Shown here one piece after another: positions 1 to 6,464 of a stretch of DNA of 6,464 nucleotides (position 1 is the stretch's first letter; every line of letters starts with the position of its first letter). Position numbers and translations under genes: made by a program. Origin of the DNA: an uncultured Halioglobus sp. (GTDB taxonomy: Bacteria > Pseudomonadota > Gammaproteobacteria > Pseudomonadales > Halieaceae); the NCBI GenBank assembly GCA_905480565.1, contig CAJQQW010000229.1:1-6464 (forward strand), written 5' to 3'. A model generated the notes under the pieces. That model was given only the letters and a program-made list of their open reading frames with translations, was not told where the DNA came from and made no database searches.

Positions 1-238
1 CAAACATCAAGAACCAAGCTTGAATGGGGGATGAGGGGACGCCAAATATTGTTTTTTCACGCCCTCGGTAGTCCCCCGACTCTTGAATAAGCGCTGAACG
101 GACGTTCTCTCTTGTATTTGCATCGTCAGCACTGGGAGTCCCGTGGGGGGGTGATAGCGGGATGGGGGGGTAAGTATAAGCCAGGAGTGAGGGCTTGGGG
201 GGGTCCAGTTAGCGTGATCCAAGTGCAGCAAGCCTGAT
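1..238. other. Gene-free G-rich stretch upstream of truncated mlaA
   Basis: I see no credible gene here. The open frame on the minus strand is rich in Pro and Ser because it reads the C runs opposite the G tracts. It also runs antisense into mlaA, and it resembles no family I know. The plus-strand frames carry stops and show none of the MlaA N-terminal half (no signal peptide, no lipobox, no conserved GFN-type motif). What stands out is the density of G runs on the plus strand: 26-30, 35-38, 134-136, 145-151, 159-161, 164-170, 191-193 and 197-203. The stretch could be the outer end of a mobile element or rearranged DNA, because it directly abuts a broken gene. No transposase or terminal repeat pair is visible, so that origin is only an inference. 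Confidence 0.6.
144..204 (+). repeat. Three copies of TGGGGGGGT; possible G-quadruplex
   Basis: The 9-mer TGGGGGGGT occurs at 144-152, 163-171 and 196-204. The part from 145 to 170 fits the usual four-run G-quadruplex pattern: GGG at 145-147, 149-151 and 159-161, then a run starting at 164, with loops of 1, 7 and 2 nt. More G runs flank it (134-136, 191-193). The repeats are read directly from the sequence. Quadruplex folding and any function are inference. Confidence 0.6.
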
Positions 239-643
239 TTGGTCAAAAAACCAAAAAATCCCGAGATCTGTTCACCACGAGGGTTGCCATGCCTTTTCGG
301 CCTTATCGATGTAGCCTCAATGTGGGGAATACCGCGCCCCATGGAGGATTTCGGTCAGACAATGGGGCGATGGGGTGTAGGCCAGGGGCCCTACCTTGTG
401 TTGCCGTTTCTTGGACCGTCTAACCTTCGCGATGGCGTCGGTAAACTGCCCGACTTTTACGTGCGCAGCATGATTCAGGATGAAGTCCTCTCCGATGATG
501 TCCGAATAGCCACCACAGTGGCCTGGCCTGTCGATACACGCGCCAATACCTCCTTCCGGTATTATGAGACAGGTTCGGCCTTTGAGTATCGGATGGTTCG
601 GTGGCTGTATTCCACCAAGCGCAAGCTGGATGTGGAGCAATAG
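239..643 (+). pseudogene. mlaA: 5'-truncated MlaA (VacJ) lipoprotein, C-terminal half only
   Basis: MlaA is the outer-membrane lipoprotein of the Mla pathway. It removes misplaced phospholipids from the outer leaflet and passes them to periplasmic MlaC. The open frame from the TTG at 239 gives 134 residues. From about residue 19 (nt 293) onward it matches the MlaA C-terminal half: FGLIDVAS, then EDFGQTMGRWGVGQGPYLVLP, then LGPSNLRD, and near the end VDTRAN and YYETGS. Intact family members are roughly 230-280 residues with a signal peptide and lipobox. Here about 100 or more N-terminal residues are missing, and the first 18 codons show no clear homology. An in-frame stop lies at 215-217 and no ATG or GTG lies between it and 239, so a hidden longer start in this frame is excluded. 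The 3' end looks intact with no internal stop, which suggests a recent break or an assembly join. The product could not be exported or lipid-anchored, so I call it a pseudogene. The family assignment is firm; the cause of truncation is unknown. Confidence 0.85.
634..637 (+). promoter_or_regulatory. Ribosome binding site of the periplasmic binding protein gene
   Basis: GGAG lies inside the last codons of the mlaA remnant, 9 nt before the ATG at 647. It supports that start. It also means translation of the two genes was probably coupled before mlaA was broken. Confidence 0.65.
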
Positions 644-646
644 ACC

Positions 647-1807
647 ATGATAAGTAACCTGCTTAAAACACTCGCTGCAATATTAGTGTTCACATTCGCA
701 CTAATCACACATGCGCTTGAGCCAATCAAAATTGGCACAACCCAATCACTGACCGGACACTACAGTGAACAGGGCACCGAACAGCTAAGAGGCCTGCAAA
801 TGTGGGCCGCCGACGTCAATGCAAGAGGCGCACTTCTGGGTCGCCCTGTCGAGATCATTTACTATGACGATCGCTCCCGTGATGCCGGCACTGTCGAGGG
901 TTTTAACACGCTCCTGACTAAAGACAAAGTTGACCTCCTGGTTGGGCCTTACTCATCCTCCCTGACACTAAAAGCCAGTCTGGTTGCAGAAGCACATGAC
1001 ACCCCCATGGTATCCGCTGCCGCCTCGGCGGAAGAAATCTGGGACCGCGGGTTGAAAAATATTTTCGGCGCTGACACACCGGCTAATGATTACCTGGATG
1101 GTATTAGCATCGCAGCGGATGCAGGTGCCAAAACAGTTGCCGTGGTCTATGCAGAGACAGAATTTGGCCGAGAGGTGGCTGAAAGCATGCGTAATGGCGA
1201 TGGTGATCACGATAGTGAGCGCGTCATCTTTTACGAAGGCTATGCACCCGAGGAACGAGACTTTTCCGCTCTGTCTGAACGCATCAAACAAGCCAATGCA
1301 GATCTTATTCTAGGCATTTCCTATGTTAGTGACTCTATCGCCCTGGCACGCGACCTGCGCAACGCAGGCGCCACCCCCGATATGCTGGCATTCACTATTG
1401 GTCCTGGCCTGCGAGAGTTCGGTGATGAACTGGGCAACGAAGCAGAGGGCATAGTCGGCGTTGTGCAGTGGTTACGGAGTTCACGCCAGCCCGGCGCGGA
1501 GGATTTCGCTTACCGATACAATCAGCGATACGGCTCCAATCCTGGCGTATACGCTGTGATAGGTTATAGCGCCGGGGAAATTCTGGAAGCGGCCGTGAGG
1601 CTTGCAGGCACCACCGACCACGACGCGGTTCGAGAGCAACTGCGCAGCATGTATTTCCATGCACTCATCGGCTCCTATCGCGTTGATAAGACTGGGCGTC
1701 AAATCGGTCGGCGCAATCTGGTATTGCAGTGGCAGGATGGCCACCGTCGACTTATCGCACCTGAAAGTGTAGCCGAGCAATCACTGATTTACCCCCTCCC
1801 CAGATAG
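647..1807 (+). CDS. LivK-like ABC transporter periplasmic substrate-binding protein
   Basis: This 386-residue protein belongs to the type I periplasmic binding proteins of the branched-chain amino acid/amide (LivJ/LivK) family. These capture a small solute and deliver it to an ABC permease or, in some cases, to a sensor. Residues 1-23 form a Sec signal peptide: K7, a hydrophobic core at 9-20, and THA before the likely cleavage site. There is no lipobox Cys, so the mature protein should be soluble in the periplasm. The fold begins with IKIGTTQSLTG (27-37). Family-typical segments follow: GLQMWAADVNARG (49-61), LVGPYSSSLTLKASLVAE (98-115, usual ligand-site region) and VYAETEFGREVAES (167-180). 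The length is normal for the family. The protein has no cysteine at all, unlike LivJ/LivK of E. coli. It starts 3 nt after the mlaA remnant. No permease or ATPase genes are nearby, so the substrate cannot be named and it may be an orphan binding protein. After mlaA lost its 5' half, expression would depend on an unknown upstream promoter. Confidence 0.88.
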   Translation: MISNLLKTLAAILVFTFALITHALEPIKIGTTQSLTGHYSEQGTEQLRGLQMWAADVNARGALLGRPVEIIYYDDRSRDAGTVEGFNTLLTKDKVDLLVGPYSSSLTLKASLVAEAHDTPMVSAAASAEEIWDRGLKNIFGADTPANDYLDGISIAADAGAKTVAVVYAETEFGREVAESMRNGDGDHDSERVIFYEGYAPEERDFSALSERIKQANADLILGISYVSDSIALARDLRNAGATPDMLAFTIGPGLREFGDELGNEAEGIVGVVQWLRSSRQPGAEDFAYRYNQRYGSNPGVYAVIGYSAGEILEAAVRLAGTTDHDAVREQLRSMYFHALIGSYRVDKTGRQIGRRNLVLQWQDGHRRLIAPESVAEQSLIYPLPR

Positions 1808-1857
1808 CAGCCGATACGGCTCTCTGGCGCGCCACAGATTCTCGGCTTCCTATCTGG
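1800..1857. repeat. Compound inverted repeat at the binding-protein stop codon
   Basis: CCAGATAG at 1800-1807 (which includes the TAG stop) is complementary to CTATCTGG at 1850-1857. Just inside, AGCCGA at 1809-1814 is complementary to TCGGCT at 1842-1847. Together they form a 14-bp stem interrupted by a 1/2-nt internal loop. The 27-nt apical part holds a second perfect palindrome, TGGCGCGCCA at 1825-1834. AGCCG can alternatively pair with CGGCT at 1817-1821. No T run follows on either strand, so this is not a standard intrinsic terminator. It may stabilise the 3' end of the mRNA or be a REP-like or mobile-element remnant. The pairing is visible; the role is inference. Confidence 0.6.
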
Positions 1858-2079
1858 AGGTCGCATAGATAAATCCTTGTTCAAGTAAAACGAACTCAAT
1901 GAACTCCCTTACTGCATTTCACTTTTATTTGCTATGAGTTTACTGCTTGTTTCAAAAATCTGTGAGCGCGAGAAAGTTCGCTAGGTAGTTTATGCATTCC
2001 CCTCACCTTAATTCAGGTACCGTGACAACGAATAAATACTACCCCGTTGCCGAGATTGAATGACTTAGAGACCCTGAGC
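1858..2079. other. AT-rich convergent intergenic DNA without a recognisable gene
   Basis: Between the inverted repeat at the end of the binding-protein gene and the next hairpin I find only tiny open frames, the longest noted being about 12 and 16 codons, with no convincing ribosome binding site. Base composition is more AT-rich than the flanking genes. The 9-mer AAACGAACT occurs at 1888-1896 and again at 2114-2122, probably by chance. I see no tRNA, CRISPR or transposase remnant. Confidence 0.6.
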
Positions 2080-2102
2080 GCAAAACATCGAATGTGTTGT
2101 GC
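2080..2102. repeat. Small inverted repeat in the convergent intergenic region
   Basis: GCAAAACAT (2080-2088) pairs with GTGTTGTGC (2094-2102) around a 5-nt loop, with one A/G mismatch and one terminal wobble if read as RNA. A T run occurs on the plus strand only about 20 nt further on (2124-2130), too far for a classic terminator. It may help end plus-strand transcription, but this is weak. Confidence 0.3.
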
Positions 2103-2144
2103 AGAAAATAATCAAACGAACTAAATTTTTTTGGGTTTAACTCT

Positions 2145-2174
2145 AAAAACCAGTTCGATCTGAACAAGAACTGG
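2145..2174 (-). terminator. Probable intrinsic terminator behind tRNA-Pro
   Basis: Read on the minus strand, CCAGTTC (2174-2168) and GAACTGG (2156-2150) form a perfect 7-bp stem with an 11-nt loop, followed at once by five T residues (2149-2145). This is the layout of a Rho-independent terminator. It sits about 65 nt beyond the tRNA 3' end and would stop both the tRNA transcript and any read-through from the pheST-ihfA-merR operon. The stem has four G:C pairs, so strength is moderate. Confidence 0.65.
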
Positions 2175-2218
2175 ACAGAAGCAAAACAAGAAACATCCAG
2201 CGAAACCTGGCTTCTGTC
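2174..2218 (-). repeat. 9-bp inverted repeat between tRNA-Pro and its terminator
   Basis: GACAGAAGC at 2174-2182 is the exact complement of GCTTCTGTC at 2210-2218, with a 27-nt spacer. In RNA, a G-U and a U-A pair could extend the stem at its base. On the minus strand it lies about 21 nt after the tRNA CCA end and directly abuts the terminator stem, sharing base 2174. It may guide processing of the tRNA 3' trailer. The repeat is clear; the function is inferred. Confidence 0.5.
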
Positions 2219-2239
2219 TATGTGGAGTAAGGAGAAAGT

Positions 2240-2316
2240 TGGTCGGGACGGCAGGATTTGAACCTGCGACCACCACACCCCCAGTGTGGTGCGCTACCAG
2301 GCTGCGCTACGCCCCG
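2240..2316 (-). tRNA. tRNA-Pro (anticodon GGG)
   Basis: The 77-nt gene on the minus strand folds as a full cloverleaf. The acceptor arm is CGGGGCG (2316-2310) paired with CGTCCCG (2250-2244), with one G-U pair. The anticodon stem is CCACA/TGTGG with loop CTGGGGG, giving anticodon GGG at 2282-2280, which reads CCC and CCU proline codons. The T arm contains GGTTCAAATCC. The discriminator is A (2243) and the CCA end is encoded (2242-2240). It lies downstream of the merR gene, as in Pseudomonas. It has its own promoter and a terminator-like hairpin. Confidence 0.97.
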
Positions 2317-2355
2317 AGATTATTTTTGCTGACCACCATCAGCGAGAAGGCGAGC

Positions 2356-2384
2356 ATTATACTCTATTCGTAAGTACGATAAAA
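2356..2384 (-). promoter_or_regulatory. Promoter of tRNA-Pro
   Basis: On the minus strand a perfect -10 box, TATAAT (2361-2356), is preceded after 17 nt by TTTTAT (2384-2379), a poor -35 match. The sequence just after the -10, GCTCGCC, is a GC-rich discriminator of the kind found on stringently controlled stable-RNA promoters. Transcription would start near 2349, about 33 nt before the mature tRNA. The -35 lies only 3 nt after the merR stop codon. Confidence 0.7.
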
Positions 2385-2387
2385 AGG

Positions 2388-2753
2388 CTATTTGGCCGGC
2401 GAGAGAACCTCCAGCACGTCCTCCAATTCCTTGATGGTTTCTTTTATAACGGCTTGCACGTCTGCAGGCGCGGCGCCCTTGCCAGTCTCATCAGACATAC
2501 GCTGTCGAGCCCCACCGATCGTGTAACCCTCCTCGTATAAAAGGCCACGAATTTGCCGGATAGTCAAAACATCCGCGCGCTGATAGTAACGTCGATTGCC
2601 ACGACGCTTAACGGGCTTTAACTGCGGAAATTCCTGCTCCCAATAGCGTAAGACGTGCGGCTTGACTGCGCAAAGCTCGCTAACCTCGCCGATTGTAAAA
2701 TAGCGTTTACCCGGGATTGCGGGGAGTTCATTGTTGTTCGTCGGTTCCAGCAT
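2388..2753 (-). CDS. MerR-family transcriptional regulator
   Basis: This 121-residue protein is a small cytoplasmic DNA-binding regulator of the MerR superfamily. The helix-turn-helix lies at about 18-41 ([13 protein letters not shown], then LRYWEQEF). It is followed by the wing [14 protein letters not shown] (49-62), then an alpha-helical region and a short C-terminal dimerisation helix (about 97-117). Its only cysteine is C28, inside the helix-turn-helix, so it lacks the Cys set of metal- or redox-sensing MerR proteins. There is no effector domain of the BmrR type either. Its start lies inside the end of ihfA with a 26-bp overlap in another frame, so it should be co-translated with IhfA. 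Homologues sit at this position in other gammaproteobacteria (for example beside ihfA in Pseudomonas); I know of no established target. The ribosome site is weak (AGAAG), which fits coupling. The family is sure; the regulated genes are unknown. Confidence 0.92.
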   Translation of the reverse strand: MLEPTNNNELPAIPGKRYFTIGEVSELCAVKPHVLRYWEQEFPQLKPVKRRGNRRYYQRADVLTIRQIRGLLYEEGYTIGGARQRMSDETGKGAAPADVQAVIKETIKELEDVLEVLSPAK

Positions 2754-3036
2754 ATTCTTCTACTCGGGCCTTTAGTTTCTGGCCAGGCCGGAAAGTCACA
2801 ACACGACGGGCGGAGATGGGAATCTCCTCACCTGTCTTGGGGTTGCGGCCGGGACGCTGGCTCTTGTCCCGCAAATCGAAATTACCGAAACCGGACAATT
2901 TCACTTGCTCGTTATTCTCGAGGCAACTGCGGATCTCCTCAAAGAACAACTCCACTACTTCCTTGGCTTCCCGTTTGTTAAGCCCAAGCTCTTCAAACAG
3001 GCGTTCAGCCATTTCGGATTTCGTCAGAGCAGCCAT
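2728..3036 (-). CDS. ihfA: Integration host factor subunit alpha
   Basis: IhfA pairs with IhfB to form IHF, a nucleoid protein that binds specific sites in the minor groove and bends DNA sharply. It acts in transcription, replication initiation and site-specific recombination. The 102 residues match E. coli IhfA nearly end to end: helical dimer body at 1-46, [13 protein letters not shown] (46-58), the beta-arm [14 protein letters not shown] (61-74) with the intercalating proline P66, and [13 protein letters not shown] (77-89). Only the N-terminal Ala insertion and the C-terminal tail ([10 protein letters not shown]) differ. The ATG lies 9 nt after the pheT stop with AGGGA just before it, supporting this start. 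The gene is in its classical place after pheT. In E. coli this operon is autoregulated by IHF; I did not identify IHF sites here. Confidence 0.97.
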   Translation of the reverse strand: MAALTKSEMAERLFEELGLNKREAKEVVELFFEEIRSCLENNEQVKLSGFGNFDLRDKSQRPGRNPKTGEEIPISARRVVTFRPGQKLKARVEEYAGTDEQQ

Positions 3037-3045
3037 GTTCCCTAC

Positions 3046-5421
3046 CTACTTCCTTAGCACAGCCTTATAATTTTTCTCCAGCAGATCAATGACTTGACCT
3101 ACTGCCAAGGTTACATCCTCATCTCCAAGAGTGCGTGATTGATCCCGGAATGTCAAACCCAGCGACAGGCTTTTTCGTTTAGGATCAATACCTTTGCCTG
3201 TATAGACATCAAAAAGCCTTAAGTCCTTGAGGTAAACTCCTGCCGCTGCACGGACCTCGTCCAACAGCGGCTTCACCGACGTAGCCTTATCAATCACAAA
3301 TGAGATATCACGCCTAACCTCAGGAAATTTCGAAAGTTCTTCGAATTCGGGGACGCTGGAATCGAGCACGGCAGCAAGGTCCAACTGGCAGGCATACACC
3401 GGCATATCAAAGCCCATATCGCTTCCCACTGAGGGGTGAATTGCACCGATAAAGCCGATCGCTTTCCCATTGCGAATTATGCGGGCCGCTTGTCCAGGAT
3501 GCAGACCCGGCAGAGCCGCGGCGGTAAATTCAAATTCGTGCGCGCAGCGGGTCAACGCAAGAAGACTCTCTACATCGCCCTTAAGATCGAAGAAGTCACT
3601 GCCACTCGCTGCACTGTCCCAGCCTATCGGTTCGCGCTCACCGGTCAAAATCATTGCGAGTGTCGGTACCTGCTCGAGCTCTCTGCTCGAAGGCAGGAAG
3701 CGCTGGCCGGTTTCATACATCCGCACTCTGGACTGCTGACGATTGATGTTATGACGCACAGCACTCAACAGACCAGGCACCAGGCTCGTGCGCATCACGG
3801 CCATGTCGCTGGATATCGGATTTGTCAACGCAACCGGAGCCTGCTCTGGATCAAACTGATTCTGCAGCGCAGGCTCGATAAAGCTGTAGGTAATAGCCTC
3901 ACGATAGTCCCTCGCACCCAAATGTCGGCGCACACAGCGAACTGAGAGTTGCGACTCCGGCCGTGAAGGTAATGCAAGGTCAGCGCGTATTCGCGTCACT
4001 GGCAGGTTATTGTAGCCATAAACTCTGGCTAGCTCCTCAAGCAGATCTACTTCCAGGCTGATATCAAAACGCCAGCTGGGTATAGCGCAGAGCCATCCGT
4101 CTTTAGCCTCTGTGACGCCTAAACCAAGGCCTGCGAGAATACGCTCGACCTCAGCCCCCGCCATATCGAACCCAAGCACTTTCTCGATGCGGGCAGCCCG
4201 AAGTATTACATCCGGACGCGGCGGCAGGTTACTGTGTTCGACCACTTCGATCACGGGGCCAGCTTGCCCACCAACAATATCGATAAGCAGCTGCGTCGCG
4301 CGCTCCATTGCGGTCCGCTGCAGCGTGAAATCTACTCCACGCTCAAACCGGTGAGAAGAATCAGTATGTAATCCGTAGGAACGCGGCTTACCTGCCAGCA
4401 ACTGCGGCGCAAAAAATGCGGACTCCAGAAAAAGATCTTGTGTCTCAGCACTAACGGCAGAAGGCTGCCCACCCATAATGCCAGCCATAGCGAGGGGGCC
4501 GTTTTCATCAGCGATAACGAGCGTATCCGCGCGCAGATCCACAGTCTGACCGTCCAGCAATGCCAGCGACTCACCCTGTTCCGCAAGCCTCACAACAATA
4601 CCGCCATTGAGCTTTCCCAGGTCGAAGGCATGCATCGGCTGACCTAGTTCCAACAATACGTAATTGGTGACATCCACCACCGCATCAATCGAGCGTACGC
4701 CGCCACGTCGCAGGCGCTCCTGCATCCACGTTGGTGTGGGCCGCGCGACATCCACATCACGGATAACCCGACCAATATAGCGAGGGCAGGATTCAGGTGC
4801 CCCCAGTCGCACGGGCAACGTGTCCTGAATGGCAATATCCGCAGTGCTGAATACAGGCGGCGTGACCGATAAGTCATTGAGCAAAGCGACCTCCCGTGCA
4901 ATGCCTGACATGCCAAGGCAATCGGCTCGGTTTGGGGTAAGCCCAATCTCGATAACCTGGTCATCCAGGCCAAGATAATCTCGCAGGTTCTCACCTACTG
5001 GCGCATCAGCCGGCAATTCCATCAGACCCTCCGAGGCCTCCGACAGCCCCAGCTCTTCTTCCGCACAGAGCATGCCCGTAGACGCAATACCACGTAGCGT
5101 TGCACTCTTGATTTCCATACCACCGGGAAGCTGCGCGCCCACGATTGCAAGAGGCACTTTCAATCCCTTTCTTGCGTTGGGAGCACCGCAGACAACCTGC
5201 ACCGTCTCACCGCCCGTGCGGACCTGACAGACCCTGAGCTTATCTGCGTCCGGGTGCGGCTCTACCGCAACAATCTCTGCCACTAGCAGCCCACTAAAAT
5301 TACCCGCCACCGGTTCGATAGCGTCTACCTCAAGCCCGGCCATTGTGATTTGATGGGCCAACTCCCTGGTACTCAAGTCTGGAGAAACCCATTCTCGCAT
5401 CCACTGCTCACTGAATTTCAC
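3046..5421 (-). CDS. pheT: Phenylalanine-tRNA ligase subunit beta
   Basis: PheT is the large subunit of the cytoplasmic alpha2-beta2 phenylalanyl-tRNA synthetase. It binds tRNA-Phe and hydrolyses mischarged Tyr-tRNA-Phe. At 791 residues it has the usual length (E. coli about 795). Domains in order: N-terminal region; EMAP/tRNA-binding fold at about 39-148 (HPDADKLRVCQV, 56-67); B3/B4 editing domain at about 213-386 (HTDSSHRFERGVD, 352-364); B5 at about 402-474 (PSWRFDISLEVDLLEELARV, 448-467); catalytic-like core at about 480-690; and a C-terminal ferredoxin-fold anticodon-binding domain at about 697-790 (FPEVRRDISFVID). The start codon is GTG (5421-5419), supported by GGGAG 9 nt upstream and by the match of the N-terminus KFSEQWMREWV to the family. 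The gene follows pheS by 14 nt. No truncation or missing domain is seen. Confidence 0.97.
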   Translation of the reverse strand: MKFSEQWMREWVSPDLSTRELAHQITMAGLEVDAIEPVAGNFSGLLVAEIVAVEPHPDADKLRVCQVRTGGETVQVVCGAPNARKGLKVPLAIVGAQLPGGMEIKSATLRGIASTGMLCAEEELGLSEASEGLMELPADAPVGENLRDYLGLDDQVIEIGLTPNRADCLGMSGIAREVALLNDLSVTPPVFSTADIAIQDTLPVRLGAPESCPRYIGRVIRDVDVARPTPTWMQERLRRGGVRSIDAVVDVTNYVLLELGQPMHAFDLGKLNGGIVVRLAEQGESLALLDGQTVDLRADTLVIADENGPLAMAGIMGGQPSAVSAETQDLFLESAFFAPQLLAGKPRSYGLHTDSSHRFERGVDFTLQRTAMERATQLLIDIVGGQAGPVIEVVEHSNLPPRPDVILRAARIEKVLGFDMAGAEVERILAGLGLGVTEAKDGWLCAIPSWRFDISLEVDLLEELARVYGYNNLPVTRIRADLALPSRPESQLSVRCVRRHLGARDYREAITYSFIEPALQNQFDPEQAPVALTNPISSDMAVMRTSLVPGLLSAVRHNINRQQSRVRMYETGQRFLPSSRELEQVPTLAMILTGEREPIGWDSAASGSDFFDLKGDVESLLALTRCAHEFEFTAAALPGLHPGQAARIIRNGKAIGFIGAIHPSVGSDMGFDMPVYACQLDLAAVLDSSVPEFEELSKFPEVRRDISFVIDKATSVKPLLDEVRAAAGVYLKDLRLFDVYTGKGIDPKRKSLSLGLTFRDQSRTLGDEDVTLAVGQVIDLLEKNYKAVLRK

Positions 5422-5430
5422 GCTTACAGA

Positions 5431-5435
5431 CTCCC
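5431..5435 (-). promoter_or_regulatory. Ribosome binding site fixing the GTG start of pheT
   Basis: GGGAG on the minus strand immediately follows the pheS TAA stop and lies 9 nt before the GTG at 5421. This good Shine-Dalgarno match makes the GTG start credible despite the absence of an ATG at that point. Confidence 0.75.
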
Positions 5436-6449
<1,014 letters not shown>

Positions 6450-6464
6450 TTAATCAGTCTCTGA

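Noticed and set aside
7..342. Minus-strand open frame of 111 codons
   Set aside because: It reads the C runs opposite the G tracts, is antisense to conserved mlaA sequence over its first third, and shows no family features.
2051..2080. Possible CRISPR-like repeat (GATTGAATGAC)
   Set aside because: There is only one copy, no spacers and no cas genes nearby.
2039..2278. Minus-strand open frame of 79 codons across the tRNA-Pro 3' end
   Set aside because: Its first part is translated tRNA sequence and the rest is the hairpin trailer, so it is not a gene.
1808..2316. tRNA-Pro as an attachment site for a genomic island reaching into the left part
   Set aside because: I looked for a repeat of the tRNA 3' end in the left part of the window and saw none, and there is no integrase. 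The idea would need a duplicated tRNA end outside the window.
2388..2400. Intrinsic terminator directly after merR
   Set aside because: Only a 3-bp GGC/GCC stem precedes the T run (2385-2381). It is too weak, so read-through into tRNA-Pro is more likely.
3436..3945. Long plus-strand open frame opposite pheT
   Set aside because: It is a shadow of the highly conserved pheT coding sequence, without a recognisable product.

Overview
The window looks like chromosomal DNA from a gammaproteobacterium, probably of the marine Cellvibrionales/Pseudomonadales type. The main reason is the minus-strand block pheS-pheT-ihfA-merR followed by tRNA-Pro, an order I know from Pseudomonas and relatives. IhfA is close to the E. 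coli protein, and an MlaA-type lipoprotein fragment points the same way. Genus-level placement is not possible by eye.

The right two thirds (about 2240-6449) is a conserved housekeeping operon read right to left. It holds both subunits of phenylalanyl-tRNA synthetase (pheS, pheT), the alpha subunit of integration host factor (ihfA), a small MerR-family regulator, and tRNA-Pro(GGG). Spacing is tight: 14 nt between pheS and pheT, 9 nt between pheT and ihfA, and a 26-bp ihfA/merR overlap. This implies a single transcript. The tRNA gene has its own strong -10 box (TATAAT), a GC-rich discriminator, and a probable intrinsic terminator downstream.

The left third is read left to right and is less ordinary. 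Positions 1 to about 285 hold no recognisable gene and carry an unusual set of G runs, including three copies of TGGGGGGGT. They abut a 5'-truncated mlaA (outer-membrane lipid-asymmetry lipoprotein) that keeps only its C-terminal half. Three nucleotides after mlaA begins a complete secreted LivK-like periplasmic binding protein. No ABC permease or ATPase is in the window.

The convergent intergenic region (1808-2239) is AT-richer and gene-free but holds several inverted repeats: a large compound hairpin at the binding-protein stop codon, a smaller hairpin, and a tandem hairpin pair behind the tRNA.

I found no clear undescribed system. The points most worth checking are the broken mlaA with its G-rich junction, and the structured convergent intergenic region.
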